A DNA stretch of 64,000 nucleotides. Source: Rhodoblastus sp963727035. GTDB taxonomy: Bacteria; Pseudomonadota; Alphaproteobacteria; Rhizobiales; Beijerinckiaceae. The stretch covers positions 62,001-126,000 of the forward strand of contig CAVSEY010000029.1 in NCBI GenBank assembly GCA_963727035.1. Reading direction: 5' to 3'. A model generated the notes under the pieces. That model saw only the letters and a list, made by a program, of their open reading frames with translations. It had not been told where the DNA came from and made no database searches. Positions 17,889 through 26,727 of the stretch are shown in pieces (the stretch's first letter is position 1; each line of letters begins with the position of its first letter). Position numbers and translations under genes: made by a program.

Positions 17889-18209
17889 ATGACCAACCAT
17901 AAAGACATCGCCAAAAAACTCGAACATCGCCTCCGGGAACTGACGGGGCACGTCGCGGAGATCGACAGCGAATTGCGCTCCCAGCTTGCCGCCGACTGGG
18001 AAGAGCAGGCGACCCAGCTCGAAGGCCAGGACGCGCTCGAAGGCCTGGAAAAGTCCAAGCTGCTGGAAATCAAGCGGATTCGCGCAGCCTTGCAGCGCAT
18101 CGCGGAAGGCGAATACGGCATTTGCGTGCGCTGCGGCGAGCCGATCGATCCCAAGAGATTGAAGGCGCTCCCCACGGCCCTGACCTGCATCGCCTGCGCC
18201 AGCAAATGA
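17889..18209 (+). CDS. DksA/TraR-family zinc-finger protein
   Basis: 106 residues from ATG 17889; an in-frame ATG at 17829 would add 20 residues and cannot be excluded, since neither has a strong ribosome site. A coiled-coil N-terminal half (KKLEHRLRELTGHVAEIDSE) is followed by the four-cysteine finger CVRCGEPIDPKRLKALPTALTCIAC, typical of TraR/DksA C4 regulators that bind the RNA polymerase secondary channel. The DxxDxA tip expected for full DksA activity is not evident (ADWEEQATQ instead), so it may be a variant regulator. It ends 19 bp from the convergent RND gene. Confidence 0.83.
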   Translation: MTNHKDIAKKLEHRLRELTGHVAEIDSELRSQLAADWEEQATQLEGQDALEGLEKSKLLEIKRIRAALQRIAEGEYGICVRCGEPIDPKRLKALPTALTCIACASK

Positions 18210-18228
18210 CGGCGCCGGATCTGCCGCC

Positions 18229-21200
18229 TCAGGCTTCCACCGCCGCGCGCGCCTTTTCCGACCCGGTTGTTGAGGGCGCGGGGTCGGAAAGCTCGTCACG
18301 CCCGTGCCGGCGCGCCAGCAGCGAATAGACCGCCGGGGTGACGAAAAGCGTGAAAATCGTGCCGACGCTCATGCCGGCGCCGATGACGATTCCAATCGCC
18401 GCGCGGCTGCGGGCGCCGGCGCCCGAGGCGACGATCAGCGGGATCATGCCGACCACCATCGCCGCCGTGGTCATCAGGATCGGACGCAGGCGCACGCCGG
18501 CCGCGTGCTGGATCGCCTCGCGCGGCGACAGGCCCTCGCGGCGCTGCATCTGATTGGCGAAATCGACCATCAATATGCCGTGCTTGGAGATCAGGCCGAT
18601 CAGGGTCATCAGGCCGATCTGGGTAAAAATATTGATCGAGGCCGCGCCAATGACGCCGAGAATGTTGAGCGGCAGCAGCGCGCCGAAAATCGAGGTCGGA
18701 AGCGCGATCAGCACGATGAACGGGTCGCGGAAACTCTCGAACTGGCCCGCCAGCACCAGATAGATCACGACCAGCGAGAAGATGAAGGCGAAGGCGAGCA
18801 CATTGCCTTCCTGCACGAATTGCCGGCTCTCGCCCTGGAAATCGTAGGAATAGCCCTCGGGGAAGGTTTTCTGCGCGGCGTCTTCGAGAAAACTCAGGAC
18901 TTCGCCGAGCGTATGGCCGGGAAAGGGCACGCCGGAGAGCGTCGCGGCGTTGAGCTGCTGGAAGCTGGTCAGGGCGTTGGGCTGGGTCTTTTCCGTGATG
19001 CTGACCACGGTCGAAAGCGGGATCAGCGCGCCGCTCGCCGTGCGCAGCTGATAGCGCATCAGCCAGCCGGAACTCTCGCGATAGTCGCGCGGCGCCTCGG
19101 GGATGACCTCGTAGGAGCGGCCGGCGAGATTGAAGCGGTTGACATAATTGCCGCCCAGGAAAGTCGCCAGCGTCGCGCCGATGTCCTGCATGGTGATCCC
19201 GAGGCTCGACGCCTTGGCGGCGTCGATCGTCACTTGCCATTGCGGCGTGTCGAATTTCAGGTCGCCGTCGGTGAAGATGAACAATCCGCTCTTGCGCGCC
19301 TGCGCCAGCATCTCGTCGAGCACGCGGGCGAGCGTCAGATAGTCGCCGGCGGTGCGGATGACGAATTGCACCGGCGGCCCGCCGGTCGAGCCGGGCAGCG
19401 AGGGCAAAGCGAAGGAGAAGATCTTGGCGCCGGTCTGGTCGGCGAGCACGGGTTGCAGGCTTTGCAGGATCTGAGCCTGGCTGCGCTTTCGCGCGCTCCA
19501 CGGCTTGAGCAGCATGCCGGCGAAGGCGCTGTTGACGCCCTGCAAGCCGTTGATGACGAAGACATGCTCCTTTTCCGCCACCTTGTCGAAGACGTTTTTC
19601 TGCAGGCGGGCGGTGACGTTTTCGAGATAGTCGAGATTGGCGTATTGCGGCGTCTTGACCATGGTCAGGATCAGGCCCTGGTCATCTTCCGGCGCCAGTT
19701 CGCGCGGCGTGGTGACATAGAGCAGGCCGGTGAGCGCCAGCACCCCGACGAGGATCAGAATGGTCAAGGCGCGGAAATTGAGGGTGCGATGGAGCAGGCG
19801 CTCATAGCGCCGCCGCAAGGACTCGAAGGCGTCGTCGAGAAATTCGACCATGGAGCGCCGGCCCTGGCGCACGGCGTTCGGCGCGTGGCGCTCGTGCGGG
19901 CGCAAGAGTTTCGAGCACATCATCGGCGACAGGGTCAGCGCGATGAAGCCCGACACGATGACGGCGCCGGCGAGGGTGAAGGCGAATTCCTTGAACAGGG
20001 CGCCGGAGAGGCCGCCGACAAAGCCGATCGGCGCATAGACCGCGGCCAAAGTGATGGTCATGCCGACCACGGGGAGGGCGATTTCCCGCGCGCCGAGCAG
20101 CGCCGCCTCCCGCGGCGCATGGCCTTCCTCGATATGGCGGTAGATGTTTTCGACCACGACGATGGCGTCGTCCACCACCAGGCCGATCGCCAGCACGAAA
20201 GCGAGCAGGGTCAGAAGATTGATCGAATAGCCGAGCAGCAGCATGAAGATCATGACGCCGATCAGCGACAAGGGGATGGTGACGATCGGGATCAGGGTCG
20301 AGCGCAGGTCGCCCAGGAACAGGAAGATCACGATGACGACGATCACGCCCGCCTCGACCAGGGTCTTGGCGACTTCATGGATCGAGGCGCGGATGAATTC
20401 GGTCGCGTCATAGGCGATGGCGCCCGTCATGCCCGTCGGCAGCGCGGCTTCGATCGAGGGAAAGGCCTTGCGCACATCCGCGATCACGCTCAGCGGATTG
20501 GCGGTCGGCGTGGCGTAAATGCCGATGAACACCGCCTTGAGGCCGTCGAACACGGCGGAAGAATCGACGCTTTCGGGGCCAAGATCGATGCGCGCGACGT
20601 CGCCGAGCTTCACCAGCGCGTCGCCCTTGTTGAAGATCGTCAGTTGCGCGAAGGCCTTCGCCGTCTCCAGCGAGGTCAAGGCGTTGATGCTGGTCTGGGT
20701 GAAATCGCTTTTGATCTGGCCGGCGGCGGAGGTGAAATTATTGGCGATCAAAGCGTTGCGGATATCCGACGCCGTCACCCCGCGCGCCGCCATCTTGTCG
20801 GGGTCGAGCCAGACGCGCATGGCGAAATTCCGCCCGCCGATGATCTGGGCGCTGGCGACGCCGTCGATGGTCTGCAGGCGCGGCTGGATCACGCGGGTGA
20901 TGTAATCGGTGATCTGCGCCTCGCTCAAATTGTCGGAATTGAACGACATGTAGAGCAAGGCGGTGCCCTCGCCGGTCTGCTTGACCACCACGGGGTCATT
21001 GGACTCTTTCGGCAGCAGATATTTGACCTGGGCGACCTTGGCCAGCACGTCGGTCATGGCCCGGTCGGCATTGGCGTTGAGCCGCAGGTTGAGCGTGATG
21101 GTCGAGACGTTCTGCTGCGAATTGGAGACCAGCGTGTCCACGCCTTCCGCGCTCGCCACCGCCTGTTCGATCGGGATGGTGATGAAGCCCTTGATGAGGT

Positions 21201-21372
21201 CGGCGTTGGCGCCCGGATAGGTCGTGGTGACGATGATGCTCGCCGAGGACAAGGCCGGATATTGCCGGATTTGCAGGTTGAAGCCGGCCTGCGCGCCGAC
21301 GAGCAGGATCAGCAGGCTGACGACGATCGACAGCACCGGCCGGCGGATGAAGAGATCGGTGAAAGCTCCCAT
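18229..21372 (-). CDS. RND multidrug efflux permease (HAE-1, AcrB/MexF type)
   Basis: 1047 residues, full length for the family. Twelve membrane segments are implied by the two halves; TM4 shows GLVVDDAIVVVENI with the paired Asp, and TM10 shows GLISKHGILMVDFANQ with the conserved Lys, both parts of the proton relay. The N-terminus FTDLFIRRPVLSIVVSLLI is typical. It exports drugs or other hydrophobic compounds by proton antiport in a tripartite pump. The gene is 9 bp downstream of its membrane-fusion partner. No outer-membrane factor gene is adjacent. Confidence 0.94.
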   Translation of the reverse strand: MGAFTDLFIRRPVLSIVVSLLILLVGAQAGFNLQIRQYPALSSASIIVTTTYPGANADLIKGFITIPIEQAVASAEGVDTLVSNSQQNVSTITLNLRLNANADRAMTDVLAKVAQVKYLLPKESNDPVVVKQTGEGTALLYMSFNSDNLSEAQITDYITRVIQPRLQTIDGVASAQIIGGRNFAMRVWLDPDKMAARGVTASDIRNALIANNFTSAAGQIKSDFTQTSINALTSLETAKAFAQLTIFNKGDALVKLGDVARIDLGPESVDSSAVFDGLKAVFIGIYATPTANPLSVIADVRKAFPSIEAALPTGMTGAIAYDATEFIRASIHEVAKTLVEAGVIVVIVIFLFLGDLRSTLIPIVTIPLSLIGVMIFMLLLGYSINLLTLLAFVLAIGLVVDDAIVVVENIYRHIEEGHAPREAALLGAREIALPVVGMTITLAAVYAPIGFVGGLSGALFKEFAFTLAGAVIVSGFIALTLSPMMCSKLLRPHERHAPNAVRQGRRSMVEFLDDAFESLRRRYERLLHRTLNFRALTILILVGVLALTGLLYVTTPRELAPEDDQGLILTMVKTPQYANLDYLENVTARLQKNVFDKVAEKEHVFVINGLQGVNSAFAGMLLKPWSARKRSQAQILQSLQPVLADQTGAKIFSFALPSLPGSTGGPPVQFVIRTAGDYLTLARVLDEMLAQARKSGLFIFTDGDLKFDTPQWQVTIDAAKASSLGITMQDIGATLATFLGGNYVNRFNLAGRSYEVIPEAPRDYRESSGWLMRYQLRTASGALIPLSTVVSITEKTQPNALTSFQQLNAATLSGVPFPGHTLGEVLSFLEDAAQKTFPEGYSYDFQGESRQFVQEGNVLAFAFIFSLVVIYLVLAGQFESFRDPFIVLIALPTSIFGALLPLNILGVIGAASINIFTQIGLMTLIGLISKHGILMVDFANQMQRREGLSPREAIQHAAGVRLRPILMTTAAMVVGMIPLIVASGAGARSRAAIGIVIGAGMSVGTIFTLFVTPAVYSLLARRHGRDELSDPAPSTTGSEKARAAVEA

Positions 21373-21381
21373 TTTGTCCGC

Positions 21382-22512
21382 CTAGGGCAAGGGCCGCACG
21401 GCCGGCGGCGTCATCGCCGCGCCGGATTCGATGCGTACGGGCGCCCCGGGCTGGAGCTTGATCTGGCCCTCGGTCACGATTTTGTCGCCGGGCGCGACGC
21501 CCGAAAGGATCACGACGCGATCGCCTTGCGTGTCGCCGATTCTGACTGCGCGCCGCTCGACATGGAGCGGGCCGTCAAAACCTTTGTCCTTGTCGTCGGG
21601 GACGACGACATAGACGGAATCGCCATAGAGCGAATAATCGACCGACGTGCGCGGCGCGGTGACGACACGCGCCGGCTTGCCGGCCGAAAAATCGACATGG
21701 CCGAACATGCCGGGCAGTATTTTCTTGTCCGGGTTGGCGAAATCCGCGCGCACCAGAATGGCGCGGGTGGCGGGATCGACCCGCGCATCGATATTGCTGA
21801 TTCGGCCGACAAAATGTTTTCCCGGAAAGGAATCCAGCTGCATGGAGACCTGCTGGCCGATGGCGAGATCCGAAAAATTCTGCTCCGGGACCGGAAAGTC
21901 GAGATAGATCGGGTCGAGCTGCTGGAGCGACACCATGGGCGCGCCGGCGGCGACATATTGGCCGACATCGACCTTGCGGATGCCGAGCCGGCCGGAAAAG
22001 GGCGCGACAAGGGTTTTTTGCGCGATCAGGGTGCGGGTTTTTTCCACCGAGCCGGCGGTCTGATCGCGCACGGCCTGGGCGAGATCGAAATTGGAGCGCG
22101 CCGAAACGCCGCGCGCCTCGAGCGCCTGCTGGCGGTCGAAGGCGGACTGGGCGTTTTTCATCAGCGCCTTATTGGCGCCCATGTCGGCCTGTTCCGTCGA
22201 ATTGTCGAGCTTGACCAGCAGCGCGCCTTTTTCGACATCCTGGCCGTTCTCGAAGGCGATCTGGGCCACGATCCCTGCGACCTGGCTGGCGACGTCTATG
22301 CCGGGGACGGATTTGAAACTGCCGACGGCCGAGACATGGGGCGCCCAGTCTTCCGAACGCGCCGCCTCCACCGCGACGCCCGCCGCCGGGGGCTTCATGG
22401 CGGCGATGGCGATGCGCGCCATTTCCGGCTTGAAATGAAAATGGAAGAACCAGGCCCCGCCGATCAGGGCGGCGAGCAGGAGAAAGACAAGGCCGAAGAC
22501 GAATTTGCGCAT
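21382..22512 (-). CDS. RND efflux membrane fusion protein
   Basis: 376 residues. One N-terminal membrane anchor (FVFGLVFLLLAALIGGAWFF), then the barrel-sandwich lipoyl-like halves (SQVAGIVAQIAFENGQDVEKG; VAPFSGRLGIRKVDVGQYV), an alpha-helical hairpin and a beta-barrel region ending in GVAPGDKIVTEGQIKLQPG. It bridges the permease encoded 9 bp downstream to an outer-membrane channel. The upstream 247 bp form a divergent promoter with the SulP gene. No regulator lies next to it. Confidence 0.93.
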   Translation of the reverse strand: MRKFVFGLVFLLLAALIGGAWFFHFHFKPEMARIAIAAMKPPAAGVAVEAARSEDWAPHVSAVGSFKSVPGIDVASQVAGIVAQIAFENGQDVEKGALLVKLDNSTEQADMGANKALMKNAQSAFDRQQALEARGVSARSNFDLAQAVRDQTAGSVEKTRTLIAQKTLVAPFSGRLGIRKVDVGQYVAAGAPMVSLQQLDPIYLDFPVPEQNFSDLAIGQQVSMQLDSFPGKHFVGRISNIDARVDPATRAILVRADFANPDKKILPGMFGHVDFSAGKPARVVTAPRTSVDYSLYGDSVYVVVPDDKDKGFDGPLHVERRAVRIGDTQGDRVVILSGVAPGDKIVTEGQIKLQPGAPVRIESGAAMTPPAVRPLP

Positions 22513-22759
22513 GTGCCGGACCGATTGGGCGCGAGGCCATGAAGGCCGCCGAGGCTTGTAGCGCCCGCCGGCCCTCGACGCAAACAGCGCGTGCGGCGGT
22601 TGTGATGAGGCCGCGATTTCGGCCAGACGCGGCGAGACGAAATTCGCGCGATTCCGCGCCGGACGGTTGCGGCGCGTCCTGATTTGCGCTTCGCTTGCCG
22701 CCTGTCGCTCGCGCGAGCGATGGAGCCGAATCGAAAAACCGATCGAGGGTCGCCGGGAA

Positions 22760-24448
22760 ATGGGGTTCAGGATTTTGGAAGGCCTCTTGCCGCTGAAGCC
22801 GCGCGAGGCGCTGAAGGACGGCGTCGCCGGCCTGACCCTTGCGTCGATGAACGTGCCGCAGGTGCTCGGCTATACGCGCATCGCCGGCACGCCTGTCGTC
22901 ACCGGACTCTACACGGTCCTGCTGCCCCTGGTCGGCTTCGCCTTGTTCGGCTCGTCGCGCCACCTCGTCGTCGCGGCCGATTCCGCGACGGCGGCCATTT
23001 TTTCCGCCGCCCTGTCGCGCATGGCGGCCGTGGGAAGCGAAAAATACATGGCCCTGGTCGGCATGCTCACGCTGCTGACGGCTTTTTTGCTGCTGCTGGC
23101 GCGACTCTTCAAGCTCGGCTTTCTCGCCGATTTTCTGTCCCGGACGGCGCTGGTCGGGTTCCTGACGGGCGTCGGCGTTCAGGTCGGAGTCGCCATGCTG
23201 CCCGATATGCTCGGCGTCGAAGCCGGCTCGCGCCGGACATTGATACAGGCCTGGGACGTCCTGGGCGGCCTGCCGCATCTCAATCGCTTCGACCTCGGCC
23301 TTTCCGTCCTGGTCGTCGCGGCCATTCTGCTCGGGCGACGTTTCGCGCCACGTTTCCCGGTGTCCCTGGTGGTCGTCGTCGGGGCGATCGCGGCGAGCGC
23401 CGCCTTCGATTTCGCCGGACACGGCGTCGCGACGATCGGTTTCGTGCCGGGCGGCCTGCCGTCGCTGCGCTGGCCCGACGTGAGCTGGGGCGAGACGCTT
23501 GCGCTCCTGCCCGTGGCCGGCTCCTGTTTCGTGATGATCATCGCGCAGAGCGCCGCGACCTCGCGCGTCTATGCCCTGCGCCACAAGGAGCGCGTGGACG
23601 AGAACGCCGATATTCTCGGCCTGGCGGCGGCCAACGCCGGCGCCGCGCTCACCGGCGCCTTCGTCGTCAACGGCAGCCCGACCCAGACGGCCATGGCCGA
23701 CAACGCCGGGGCGCGCAGCCAGTTCGCGCAGCTGGTGTTCGCGGGGATTGTCGTCGTCGTGCTCGTCGCTCTGACCGGGCCGCTGCGATACCTGCCGCAT
23801 TGCGTTCTCGCCAGCATCGTCTTCACCATCGCCGTCGGCATGATCGACGTGAAAGGCCTCAAGGCGATAAAGCGCGAGAGCGCGGGCGAATTGAGTCTCG
23901 CCCTTTTCACCGCCGCCGCCGTGCCCTGCATCGGGGTCGAGCAGGGCATCCTGCTGGCCATCGGCCTGTCGCTGGTGCAGCATGTGCGCCATTCCTACCG
24001 GCCGCATATCACGATCCTCGCGCCGAGCGCCCTGGGACCCTGGGAGCCGAGAGAGGCGGCGCCGGGCATGGAGACGGCGCCGGGCCTCATCGTCTATCGC
24101 TTCGGCGCCGATCTGTTCTATGCCAACGTCGACCGTTTCGTGGACGAGGCGCGCGAATTGATCGCCCATGCGCCGTCGCCGACGCGGCGTTTCGTCATCG
24201 ACGCCGGCGCGATCACGGATATCGACTATTCCGCCGCGGGCGCCCTGCGCGACCTGCTCGCCGAATTGAAGGAAAAGCGGATCGACGTGGCGATGGGGCG
24301 CGTCAACGAAGCGCTGCGCAGCGACCTCCAACGGCATGGCGTCGTCGAGGCGCTGGGCGCGGACAAGATTTTTTTACGCTTGCATCCGGCGCTGGAAGCC
24401 GTCGGCATCGATGTGAGCGCGCAGAAGCCCGCGCCAATTCGGCAATAG
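22760..24448 (+). CDS. SulP-family anion transporter with STAS domain
   Basis: 562 residues from ATG 22760. A SulP transmembrane core of about ten to fourteen helices carries LASMNVPQVLGYTRIAGTP near residue 31, ITIG-like GFLTGVGVQVG, and NGSPTQTAMADNAGARSQ in the second half. A cytoplasmic C-terminal STAS domain covers about residues 440-545 (IVYRFGADLFYANVDRF; VIDAGAITDIDYSAAGALRDLL). The substrate could be sulfate, bicarbonate or another anion; sulfate would fit the cys operon 14 kb away but the link is inference. The N-terminus chosen starts MGFRILEGLLP; further upstream in-frame starts lack support. Confidence 0.88.
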   Translation: MGFRILEGLLPLKPREALKDGVAGLTLASMNVPQVLGYTRIAGTPVVTGLYTVLLPLVGFALFGSSRHLVVAADSATAAIFSAALSRMAAVGSEKYMALVGMLTLLTAFLLLLARLFKLGFLADFLSRTALVGFLTGVGVQVGVAMLPDMLGVEAGSRRTLIQAWDVLGGLPHLNRFDLGLSVLVVAAILLGRRFAPRFPVSLVVVVGAIAASAAFDFAGHGVATIGFVPGGLPSLRWPDVSWGETLALLPVAGSCFVMIIAQSAATSRVYALRHKERVDENADILGLAAANAGAALTGAFVVNGSPTQTAMADNAGARSQFAQLVFAGIVVVVLVALTGPLRYLPHCVLASIVFTIAVGMIDVKGLKAIKRESAGELSLALFTAAAVPCIGVEQGILLAIGLSLVQHVRHSYRPHITILAPSALGPWEPREAAPGMETAPGLIVYRFGADLFYANVDRFVDEARELIAHAPSPTRRFVIDAGAITDIDYSAAGALRDLLAELKEKRIDVAMGRVNEALRSDLQRHGVVEALGADKIFLRLHPALEAVGIDVSAQKPAPIRQ

Positions 24449-24582
24449 GCAGGATTTCCGCAAAGTGGTCGCCGGTTTGCGGACAAAAATCCTGCTAAAT
24501 CAAAAGAGCCTCAGGCCGAGACTCGGCTACCAAGATCCGGCTCGGGTGGACTTTGGCCCCGTTTCGGGGAAAACTCCGCTCC

Positions 24583-25389
24583 ATGCGCGCTTCAGTTCAA
24601 TTTCAACTCCAGGTCACCTATACCGAGCCGGTTCGCGGCCTGAACCAGATTCTGCGGCTCACGCCGCGCGGCTTCGACAGCCAGCAGGTCACGGACTGGC
24701 GAATCGACGTGTCGCCGGAGGCCGCGTTGCGGCGCGGCGAGGACGCCAACGGCAATCTCGTCGACGCCTGTTCGCACGAAGGCCCGCTCGACAGCCTGAC
24801 GATCTCGGCCCACGGCGTCGTCGAAATCCATGACGCGGACGGCGTTCTGCGCGGGCTGGCCGAAAAACTTCCGCCCGACGCCTTTTTGCGCGATGCGCCG
24901 GCGACCCATGCCGACAAGGAGTTGGCGGCCTTCGCGCGCAACGCCGCGGGCGATGAGGCCGACAGCCTCGAACAGATGCATGTTCTGATGGGCGCGCTGC
25001 ACCAGACTTTGGCCTTCGCGCCGGGCGAGACCGAGGCCCCGCGGCCAGCAGCCGAGGTTTTCGCAGCGCGCGCCGGTTCGGCGCGCGAACTGGCGCAGGT
25101 CTTTGTCGCGGCGGCGCGCAGCCTCGGCCTCCCGGCGCGCTTCGTTTCCGGCTTCTACCTTGGCGCCGGGCCCGCGGCGGAAGCCGGCGCCCATCACGCC
25201 TGGGCGGAAGTCTTTTTCGATCCCATCGGCTGGATCGGCTTCGATCCCGCCCTGGGCTTCTGCCCGCGCGACGCGCATCTGCGCCTTGCCACGGGGCTCG
25301 ATTATTTCGCCGCCGCGCCCCGCCGCGCCGTCTGCCTGACCGCCGCCCGCGAGGACAAGCGCGCGGTCCTGACCGTGGACGCGGGCTGA
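24583..25389 (+). CDS. Transglutaminase-fold protein lacking the catalytic cysteine
   Basis: 268 residues. N-terminal beta-domain (LQVTYTEPVRGLNQILRLTPR) as in bacterial transglutaminase-like proteins, then the protease-like core. The usual G-V-C-Q-D region reads RAGSARELAQVFVAAARSLG, so Ala replaces the nucleophilic Cys, while the His (HHAWAEVFF) and the Asp (GWIGFDPALGF) are kept. It is thus probably non-catalytic or uses another mechanism. Such genes are often beside alpha-E or circularly permuted ATP-grasp genes, but none is here. The start at 24583 gives the family-like N-terminus. Confidence 0.82.
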   Translation: MRASVQFQLQVTYTEPVRGLNQILRLTPRGFDSQQVTDWRIDVSPEAALRRGEDANGNLVDACSHEGPLDSLTISAHGVVEIHDADGVLRGLAEKLPPDAFLRDAPATHADKELAAFARNAAGDEADSLEQMHVLMGALHQTLAFAPGETEAPRPAAEVFAARAGSARELAQVFVAAARSLGLPARFVSGFYLGAGPAAEAGAHHAWAEVFFDPIGWIGFDPALGFCPRDAHLRLATGLDYFAAAPRRAVCLTAAREDKRAVLTVDAG

Positions 25390-25440
25390 CGGATTCTGCA
25401 TGGATCTCAGCGCGCACGGCGCGGTCAAGGAGAGCGGATT

Positions 25441-25926
25441 GTGGCGCACGAAACCTTGGATGCGATCGACCGCAAGATCCTGACCGTGCTCCAGGAGAAC
25501 GCCAATATCGCGGTCGCCGACCTCGCGCGGGAGGTCGGCCTGTCGCCCACGCCGTGCTGGAAACGGGTGCAGAAGCTCGAAAAATCCGGCGTGATCACCG
25601 GGCGTGTCGCGCTGGTCGATCCGCAGAAAATCGGCCTTGGCCTCACCGTTTTCGTTTCGATCGAGACCGACGATCATTCGCAGGCCTGGCTCGCGCGATT
25701 CGCGCAGGCGGTGTCCTCCATGCCGGAGGTGATGGACGTCTACCGGATGGCCGGCGACGTCGATTATCTGCTGCGGGTGGTGGTCCAGGACACGGCGGCC
25801 TATGACGGGTTCTACCGGCGCCTGATCGCGGCGGCGCCGCTGAAAAAGGTCACGTCGCGCTTCGCCATGGAGCGGATCAAGGCCAGTTCGGCCTATCGCA
25901 TTCCGGAACCTGCGTCCCCGCGCTGA
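25441..25926 (+). CDS. Lrp/AsnC-family transcriptional regulator
   Basis: 161 residues from GTG 25441. The N-terminal helix-turn-helix (LDAIDRKILTVLQENANIAVADLAREVGLSPTPCWKRVQKLE) and the C-terminal RAM ligand-binding domain (VYRMAGDVDYLLRVVVQD) are complete. Members sense amino acids and control their metabolism or export. The target is unclear; the gene lies 51 bp after the transglutaminase-like gene, and no amino-acid gene is adjacent on either side. Confidence 0.93.
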   Translation: MAHETLDAIDRKILTVLQENANIAVADLAREVGLSPTPCWKRVQKLEKSGVITGRVALVDPQKIGLGLTVFVSIETDDHSQAWLARFAQAVSSMPEVMDVYRMAGDVDYLLRVVVQDTAAYDGFYRRLIAAAPLKKVTSRFAMERIKASSAYRIPEPASPR

Positions 25927-26496
25927 CTTTGCGTTGAATCAATGGCAGCCGGCGGCGGATTTGCTATCTCATCCTTTGGAATAAGTGGGGCGAAAACGAC
26001 ATTCCGTCGAACCGGCTGAAGATCGGAAACGGGGGGCTCGGCGAACGGCGAAAGACCGCCCGGGCGGGAGAAGCGTGTTCCATTCACAACTCATAATCAT
26101 CGATCCGGCAGCCTTTGAGTCCGGTCAGTCGGCTTAACGCGATCTGCGCTAATCCGTGACGTCAAGTTGGTATGGGATGAGGGGAGATCAGGCGTTTCGG
26201 AACGGCGCGGATTTTGGCCGGAAGATTTGATTCCCCTCCGGGGGGCGCTGGCTGGGCGCAGCGCAAATCGGGAAGAGGCGAAGGAATATCGCCAGGGAAT
26301 CTGCCGGCAGAGCCCGATCCAGGGTTGGCGTCAGCCAAAAACGATACCTTCAGGCGTCAAAGCGCAAAGAACGACGACAGAGTCGCGAGCATTTTGGCGT
26401 GGAAGGGTTCCAGCTTCCGAAATGTCCTGCTTTACAGCACGCCGCGCGTTCAAGCACGGCGTCCGAGGCGGCGTCCAAAAGTCGCCGCCAACTTCA

Positions 26497-26527
26497 CGCC
26501 GGCCCTTCGGGGCCGGCGATTTTATCT
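26497..26527 (+). terminator. Rho-independent terminator-like hairpin
   Basis: CGCCGGCCC-TTC-GGGGCCGGCG forms an approximately 10-bp GC-rich stem with a short loop, followed directly by ATTTTAT. It lies 570 bp after the Lrp-type regulator and far from other plus-strand genes, so it may end an untranscribed-in-protein RNA or a long 3' tail. Confidence 0.6.
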
Positions 26528-26630
26528 CGGCGCCCGCGAGCGCGCCGAAAAGCCGCCATCGGCGCTAAACTCCCTTGTTTTGGCAGCGTTTTTGCGAAAA
26601 CCGGCAACCACTTTTTCGCACGCTCCAAAG

Positions 26631-26727
26631 CGCGTTCGCGGTTCGCGGAGTCGAACGCGCTCGGCTATTTCATTGTTTTACCGCATATTCTGATCCGAAA
26701 AGTCCATCAACCTTGCGGGAAAACGCT
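26631..26727. repeat. Dispersed rhizobial-type intergenic repeat (diverged copy)
   Basis: Contains perfect 8-bp inverted arms CGCGTTCG / CGAACGCG at 26631-26638 and 26652-26659. Next to them, read on the minus strand, is CTAGAGCGTTTTCCCGCAAG...GCGGTAAAACAATG, which resembles the copy at 29760-29822 and the short repeats common in intergenic DNA of Hyphomicrobiales. The family assignment is from memory of that pattern. It lies right at the stop of the PBP1A gene. Confidence 0.5.

Larger units (their letters stand above)
25927..26727. other. 800-bp region without a convincing protein gene
   Basis: Open frames here (for example 26167-26568) are short, Arg-rich and lack ribosome sites, so none is called. 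The stretch holds a strong hairpin followed by a T-run at about 26497-26527 and, at its right end, a dispersed intergenic repeat (26631-26727). The GC content is moderate and the segment 26280-26520 ends at the terminator, so an untranslated RNA is possible. No match to tmRNA, RNase P, SRP or tRNA features was recognised. Confidence 0.4.

Noticed and set aside
18304..22542. Very long open frame of about 1400 codons on the plus strand opposite the RND pump genes.
   Set aside because: It is antisense to clearly real efflux genes, Arg/His/Asp-rich in a way typical of a shadow of GC-rich coding DNA, and shows no domain.
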